The notes below the pieces were generated by a model that saw only the letters and a program-made list of their open reading frames with translations, was not told the DNA's origin and searched no databases. A stretch of 9,469 bases of DNA from JAKEHZ01 sp035280505 (GTDB taxonomy: Bacteria > Acidobacteriota > Blastocatellia > RBC074), in the NCBI GenBank assembly GCA_035280505.1, contig DATEFT010000944.1, positions 1 through 9,469 on the forward strand, given 5' to 3'. The position numbers and the translations under genes are program-made. Shown in pieces: positions 5,729-9,469 of the stretch (the first letter of the stretch is position 1; every line of letters begins with the position of its first letter).

Positions 5729-7684
5729 ATGACCCCTATCTTGATCGCGTTGACCGGAGAGCTGAAAGGCGCGACGGTAATCCTGAGCGAGAATGAATTT
5801 TGTGTCGGGCGCGCCCCTTCCAATCAACTATGCCTCGGCAACGATCTGGTGTCGCGTCGGCATTGTCTGATCCGTCGAGTCGGGAATCGGTTCGAGATCG
5901 AAGACCTGAGCACCAACGGCACTTTTGTCAACGGCGAGCCGGTAAAGAGAAGGGCGCTGGAGCATTTGGATCAGCTCGCCATCGGCGATTCCGTCTTCGT
6001 CCTGTTGCTCGATGAAGGAGAAACGCCGCCATCCGCCGGCCACGTACAGTTCAGCGACGCCAGGACGGCTGCCGGCACGGCCACCGGGCGTCAGCAAGAA
6101 GAAGTGCTCTACCTGAATCCCGCGCAGGTCGAGGCCGCATTGCCGCCGGCCGCCACCCTGGCCCACGATCTGAATGAATTGCTGAAGATCAGCCGGACGA
6201 TCAGCGCCGTCCATCAGCCGGCGGCGCTTGCACAACAATTGCTCGACTCCATTTTTGAGATCGTTCCCGCTGAAAAAGGCGCGCTGCTTCGTCTCTCGGA
6301 TGTGGGAGAGGCGCTGGTCGAAGAAGCGATCAAGCATCGGCCATCAGCGTCGGATTCCACCATCCGGGTCAATCGCCGGCTGATTCAGCAGATTCGATAT
6401 GAACGTCGTTCGCTACTCTTCAGAGATGTCGCTCCGCCGCAGGCACAGCTCGTCGCGCCGCTCATCGCCAACAGTGAAATGCTCGGAGCCATCTACCTGA
6501 CGATTGACGATCAACCTGACGGCTTCGACGATCGCCATCTCGACCTGGTGACGGCCATTGCCGGCCTCTCCGCCAAGGCGCTGCAGAACGCCTGGCACAC
6601 CGAATGGTTGGAGCAGGAGGCGCGGCGGCTGGGCGCCGAGCTGAGATCCCAACATCGGATCATCGGCGAGAGTCCGAGGATTATCGAAGTCTATCAACAT
6701 GTGGCCAAGGCTGCTTCTTCAGACGCCACGGTCTTGATCCTAGGGGAGAGTGGCACGGGGAAGGAACTGGTGGCCCGCGCCATCCATGACCGCGGTCACC
6801 GCTCCGGGCAGCGTTTTATGGCGATCAACTGCGCGGCGATCCCGGAGACCCTGTTGGAGAGCGAACTCTTCGGGCATGAATCGGGCGCCTTCACCGGAGC
6901 CGCCAAACAACTGAAGAAAGGCAAGCTGGAGATCGCGCACGGAGGGACAGTCTTCCTCGACGAGATCGGTGAGATGCCGGTCTCGCTACAGTCCAAGCTG
7001 CTGCGGGTGCTGCCGGTCGATTCCGAGATCAAGCCCGAGATCGAACGCCTCGGCGGGACCAATCCGATTCAGGTCGACATCCGGGTAATCGCCGCGACCA
7101 ATCGTGATTTGGAGGCCGCCGTCAAGGCCGGCGCCTTCCGCGAAGATCTCTATTACCGGCTTAAAGTCTTTCCCATCACCTTGCCCCCGTTGCGGGATCG
7201 CCGTAAGGATATCGAACTGCTCGCTCGGCACTTCGCCAGGAAATATGGCGAGAAACGAAGTCCCCCCGTGACGCTGATTGCTCCCGACGCCCTCGCCTGT
7301 TTGAATAACTACTCCTGGCCGGGTAACATCCGCGAGTTGGAGAGCGCCCTCTACTATGCGGTATTGCACCACGATTCCGGACCGGCAGGTACGCCTGAGT
7401 TCATCATGCCGTCAGACCTGCCCGAAGAGATTCGGGCGCTGGCTCCGCTCGCGGGTTTGCCCGGCCTCGACATCAACCGAGTTGCCAAACAAGCCGCCGA
7501 TGAGGCTAAAAAACGGGCGATCCGTGAGGCGATCAACCAGGCGATCGGCAACCTGACCGAGGCGGCCGCCCTGCTCGGCATCAAACCACCCAACCTACAC
7601 CGTCTGATCAATGAGCTAGGCTTGAGGGCTGAGATCAAGCGATTAATTCCCGATCCGAAGATGAGAGATTCGTCCCGGAAATGA
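5729..7684 (+). CDS. FHA-GAF-AAA+ sigma54-dependent transcriptional activator
   Basis: The product has 651 residues. An N-terminal FHA domain (about 20-75) keeps the phosphothreonine-binding residues: GR (27-28), SRRH (42-45) and STNGTFVNG (61-69). A GAF-like sensor domain follows (about 145-300). The AAA+ domain (about 311-545) has Walker A GESGTGK (339-345), GAFTGA (386-391), the loop that contacts sigma54, Walker B VFLDE (D411, E412), AATN and the REDLYYRL arginine-finger region. After LLRVL (424-428) there are about 5 residues more than usual before ERLGG. The C-terminal Fis-type helix-turn-helix contains GNLTEAAALLGIKPPNLHRL. All catalytic elements are intact, so it should be a functional enhancer-binding protein. 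FHA in place of a receiver domain implies control by Ser/Thr phosphorylation, and a kinase lies two genes upstream. GGAGGA at 5719-5724 fixes the start at ATG 5729. Target promoters are unknown. Confidence 0.96.
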   Translation: MTPILIALTGELKGATVILSENEFCVGRAPSNQLCLGNDLVSRRHCLIRRVGNRFEIEDLSTNGTFVNGEPVKRRALEHLDQLAIGDSVFVLLLDEGETPPSAGHVQFSDARTAAGTATGRQQEEVLYLNPAQVEAALPPAATLAHDLNELLKISRTISAVHQPAALAQQLLDSIFEIVPAEKGALLRLSDVGEALVEEAIKHRPSASDSTIRVNRRLIQQIRYERRSLLFRDVAPPQAQLVAPLIANSEMLGAIYLTIDDQPDGFDDRHLDLVTAIAGLSAKALQNAWHTEWLEQEARRLGAELRSQHRIIGESPRIIEVYQHVAKAASSDATVLILGESGTGKELVARAIHDRGHRSGQRFMAINCAAIPETLLESELFGHESGAFTGAAKQLKKGKLEIAHGGTVFLDEIGEMPVSLQSKLLRVLPVDSEIKPEIERLGGTNPIQVDIRVIAATNRDLEAAVKAGAFREDLYYRLKVFPITLPPLRDRRKDIELLARHFARKYGEKRSPPVTLIAPDALACLNNYSWPGNIRELESALYYAVLHHDSGPAGTPEFIMPSDLPEEIRALAPLAGLPGLDINRVAKQAADEAKKRAIREAINQAIGNLTEAAALLGIKPPNLHRLINELGLRAEIKRLIPDPKMRDSSRK

Positions 7685-7756
7685 ACGCCCGCACGATCTC
7701 CCGAAAGATCACGGTCCTGTTTTTGCAACAGCCCACCTTTCCTCAAGGCCGGGTTA

Positions 7757-8263
7757 TCAGCGCAATGACCGCTGTATTAATGCCTGCTTTACTATTGCTT
7801 CGATTTCCTTCTGATAACTATTTGTAATCTCGGATGGAAGCTGGGTCGTTTCATCTATGAAGACGGATTTCGCCCTCCCCGCCATCTGCTCCCAAGTTAG
7901 GCCCTGTGCCGTGCTGAGGTCGGCTCCTTCAAGGACGGTCCGGTCGAGGCGTGCCTCGCTGAGATTGACGTTGCTCAGATTCGCCTGGCTAAGGATTCCC
8001 CATTTGAGGTTTGCCCCCCTGAGATTTGCCCCGCTGAGGTCGGCCCCTCTGAGATTTGCCGCTCTGAGGTCGGCCCCGCTGAGGTCGGCCCCGCCAAGGC
8101 GAGCCCTTCTGAATTCTGACCTGAAGAGGTTGGCCCCGCTGAGGTTGGCCCCGCTGAGATCTGCCTCGCCGAGGTCCGGCAGCAAGCCGGGCTTACCTTT
8201 TCGCCACTGGTTCCATTTCTCCACGCCCTGCTTGAGTATTTCGAGATGTTCCGGATTGGCCAT
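7757..8263 (-). CDS. Pentapeptide-repeat protein
   Basis: The product has 168 residues. A helical N-terminus (residues 1-28, HLEILKQGVEKWNQWRKGKP) is typical of one pentapeptide subfamily. It is followed by about 18 A(D/N)LxG-type pentapeptides (about 28-120), which form a right-handed quadrilateral beta-helix. One unit is aberrant (WGILS) and the run RSEFR-RARLG is degenerate. A C-terminal helical tail includes SVFIDETTQLPSEI. No signal peptide or membrane helix is seen. Pentapeptide proteins are mostly of unknown role; DNA mimicry of the Qnr/MfpA kind is one known function, but nothing here supports it specifically. GGAGGA (plus-strand 8271-8276) stands 7 nt upstream of the ATG, so the start is secure. 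It is convergent with the activator gene (72-bp gap) and divergent from the small frame at 8283. No connection to the CHAT operon is evident. Confidence 0.92.
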   Translation of the reverse strand: MANPEHLEILKQGVEKWNQWRKGKPGLLPDLGEADLSGANLSGANLFRSEFRRARLGGADLSGADLRAANLRGADLSGANLRGANLKWGILSQANLSNVNLSEARLDRTVLEGADLSTAQGLTWEQMAGRAKSVFIDETTQLPSEITNSYQKEIEAIVKQALIQRSLR

Positions 8264-8282
8264 GGTGTCTTCCTCCGAGAAA

Positions 8283-8564
8283 ATGATTGGTGCGGTGAAA
8301 GTATACAGGATTGGTCAATCACTCTGGCACAGATCCGGAGCGGCGGTCGATTTTGTTCGGAATCCAGGGAGGCCGGAAGAGTCGGCGGTGATTCGGGCCA
8401 CCGCGCCAGTTGATCATCAGCTTGGCCCGATTGCCGAAATTGCTGAAATGTTCGACATTGATGAGTCCGGCGTGCATTTGGCGATGAGCGGAAGTCAGGC
8501 AGTGGTTGAGGTTCAAATTGCCGGAAACAAAACCTCCTTTGCCGTGCCTCAACTTCTCGCGTGA
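8283..8564 (+). CDS. Small hypothetical protein, or remnant of one
   Basis: I do not recognise this 93-residue product. It is listed because its codons look coding: roughly half of them from 8337 to 8561 begin with G, while the competing minus-strand frames show the reverse bias. The sequence is soluble and mixed (IAEIAEMFDIDESGVHLAMSG, AVVEVQIAGNKTSFAVP), with no signal peptide, membrane segment or known motif. The start is uncertain. ATG 8283 is the closest candidate; ATG 8262 is in frame but overlaps the start codon of the divergent pentapeptide gene. No Shine-Dalgarno is seen, and only 19 bp separate the two divergent starts, leaving little room for two promoters. It may therefore be the surviving 3' part of an older gene. 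The frame stays open further left, but there it only shadows the pentapeptide repeats. Confidence 0.45.
   Translation: MIGAVKVYRIGQSLWHRSGAAVDFVRNPGRPEESAVIRATAPVDHQLGPIAEIAEMFDIDESGVHLAMSGSQAVVEVQIAGNKTSFAVPQLLA
8300..8305 (-). promoter_or_regulatory. Possible -10 box of the pentapeptide gene
   Basis: Read on the minus strand the hexamer is TATACT, one base from the TATAAT consensus, with TG directly before it. It would place transcription start about 30 nt before the ATG. No convincing -35 lies 16-18 bp upstream. The box lies inside the first codons of the divergent frame at 8283-8564. Confidence 0.3.
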
Positions 8565-8789
8565 TTTCCCCAATAGGGTTTGCATCTATTACAATGGCTC
8601 CTCTGATCAACGGTTTTTCACAGGTCACATTTCGGAAGCTATGATAGAGCTTCCTTGAAAATCTTTAGCGACCTGTGAATTTTTCTGAACGCTTCACACT
8701 GCTTAGCCATGCTGCATACAAACGGCGCGAATAAATTGTGGCGAACGATAGCTATTGTGCGGCCGCCGGCGGGCATCTTTCGGAATACG
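8565..8789. other. Non-coding gap with inverted repeat, no firm promoter
   Basis: Apart from the nested inverted repeat, this gap shows no convincing sigma70 or sigma54 promoter for the propeller gene; a CATACA-like -10 near 8715 has no matching -35. In-frame alternative starts of the propeller gene (ATG 8709, GTG 8757) lie in its right half. Confidence 0.4.
8617..8679 (+). terminator. Nested inverted repeat followed by a T-run
   Basis: An outer perfect 10-bp inverted repeat (TTCACAGGTC at 8617-8626, GACCTGTGAA at 8670-8679) encloses a perfect 7-bp one (GGAAGCT at 8634-8640, AGCTTCC at 8648-8654, 7-nt loop). TTTTT follows directly on the right arm (8680-8684). The T-run is on the + side only, so it may terminate transcription from 8283-8564 before the propeller gene. 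The long loop is unusual for an intrinsic terminator; a structured RNA or a protein-binding site is an alternative. Confidence 0.4.
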
Positions 8790-9469
8790 ATGCGGGCAGT
8801 TACTTTGCTCTTAATCGGGTATTGTGCGGCCCGCGCCGAGCGCCTTCCCATCCAGGTTTACACTACAATGGATGGTTTGGAGAGCTCCTTCATACAGCGC
8901 ATCTTCCAGGACTCTCGCGGCTTCATGTGGTTTTCTACCCGGAACGGTTTGAGCCGGTTCGATGGCCATCGGTTCATCACGTATAACACGGAGCATGGGT
9001 TATCTCACTCGACGATCAACTTCTTGTTAGAGAGCCGTAGCGGCGTTTATTGGGTCGCCACGAACGGCGGCGGAGTGTGCCGCTTCAATCCGTCGGGCGC
9101 CGCCGCTCCTCTTGTCCGGGCCCAGGCCAGGCCCCTGTTCACGGTCTACCCGGTCGGCGATCAACCGGCAACAAATCGGGTCAATCTCCTTTATGAAGAT
9201 CGCGCCGGCCGCATCTGGGCTGGTACCGACGACGGTCTCTTCCGTCTCGAAGAAAAGGCGTTCCGCCGTGTGGAAGTCCGTTCACCGAGAGGTCCGGCTG
9301 ACGACTCCAGTGTTAATGCGATGATGGAAGACCGGCGCGGGACGCTGTGGGTTGGAATCAAGGGCGAATTGCATCGGCTATGGCCGGACGGTCGCACGGA
9401 GCATTACACGGCCCGGCACGGTTTGCTTACGGAAGTTATCTGGTCGTTACTCGAAGATCGCGACGGCCG
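8790..9469 (+). CDS. Secreted beta-propeller sensor (Reg_prop repeats), 3' partial
   Basis: The frame is open from 8679 to the window end with no stop. ATG 8790 gives a compact signal peptide (MRAVTLLLIGYCAARA) and a mature start at ERLPIQVYTTMDGL. ATG 8709 or GTG 8757 would add 27 or 11 residues; none of the starts has a strong Shine-Dalgarno. Four complete two-component-propeller blades are visible, each with the (L/I)xxDRxGxxWxGTxxGLxRxxxxxF pattern: IFQDSRGFMWFSTRNGLSRF, then LLESRSGVYWVATNGGGVCRF, then LLYEDRAGRIWAGTDDGLFRL, then MMEDRRGTLWVGIKGELHRL. A fifth starts at the edge (LLEDRDG). In this family about 14 blades plus a Y_Y_Y domain precede a membrane helix and a cytoplasmic histidine kinase, GGDEF or HTH output. 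The output domain is beyond the window, so the type of signalling is not known. Confidence 0.9.
   Translation, partial: MRAVTLLLIGYCAARAERLPIQVYTTMDGLESSFIQRIFQDSRGFMWFSTRNGLSRFDGHRFITYNTEHGLSHSTINFLLESRSGVYWVATNGGGVCRFNPSGAAAPLVRAQARPLFTVYPVGDQPATNRVNLLYEDRAGRIWAGTDDGLFRLEEKAFRRVEVRSPRGPADDSSVNAMMEDRRGTLWVGIKGELHRLWPDGRTEHYTARHGLLTEVIWSLLEDRDG

Noticed and set aside
7695..7731. Two small hairpins after the activator gene as terminators
   Set aside because: GATCT/AGATC (7695-7710) and CTGTT/AACAG (7717-7731) are only 5-bp stems and lack a following T-run on either strand.
7900..8170. Short-period DNA repeats as a CRISPR array or satellite
   Set aside because: The 15-bp period is explained by pentapeptide coding; there are no unique spacers.
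7857..8261. Left part of the long + strand frame ending at 8564
   Set aside because: It is the antisense shadow of the pentapeptide repeats (LRFAPLRSAPLRF pattern arises from the 15-bp period). Only the part after 8283 has independent coding signal.
8313..8318. TTGACC (minus strand) as -35 for the TATACT at 8300-8305
   Set aside because: Only 7 bp separate the two hexamers; 16-18 bp is needed.
8319..8628. Minus-strand frames overlapping the small hypothetical gene
   Set aside because: Their codons start mostly with C and are His/Arg-rich, the expected mirror of the G-starting codons on the + strand. The stretch 8540-8628 looks slightly better but is too short to support.

Overview
The window is GC-rich (roughly 60%) bacterial DNA. 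Three things suggest Acidobacteriota, perhaps a Blastocatellia-like lineage: a TPR-CHAT protein, a PknB-type kinase carrying a DUF4384-like ectodomain, and a Reg_prop beta-propeller sensor, all in a compact high-GC setting. This is inference from gene content; there is no rRNA or other taxonomic marker here.

Positions 1-7684 hold four genes on the + strand in one compact run. They are a 5'-truncated TPR-CHAT protease-like protein (to 3073), a membrane Ser/Thr kinase (3130-4866), a secreted DUF4384-type protein (4863-5669, ATGA overlap with the kinase) and an FHA-GAF-AAA+-Fis sigma54 activator (5729-7684). The two gaps are only 56 and 59 bp. They share the exact 12-mer ATGAGAGATCGG; the first also has a bulged hairpin and the second a candidate sigma54 -24/-12 promoter.

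The domain logic suggests one pathway. The kinase ectodomain and the secreted partner would sense something outside the membrane, the kinase would phosphorylate a threonine target, and the FHA domain of the activator would read the phosphothreonine and drive sigma54 transcription, possibly of its own gene. The TPR-CHAT protein would be the proteolytic output or scaffold. The CHAT protein and the secreted protein share the 8-residue string RDVGLPPG, which may be a common binding or cleavage motif. No experiment or search supports this chain; it is read from domains and gene order.

Positions 7757-8263 (- strand) encode a pentapeptide-repeat protein convergent with the activator. Divergent from it, 19 bp away, is a small uncharacterised + strand reading frame (8283-8564) with coding-like codon bias. 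Positions 8565-8789 contain no gene but hold a nested inverted repeat (8617-8679) ending in a T-run. From 8790 to the window end is the 5' part of a secreted beta-propeller sensor gene (Reg_prop repeats), open at the right edge.
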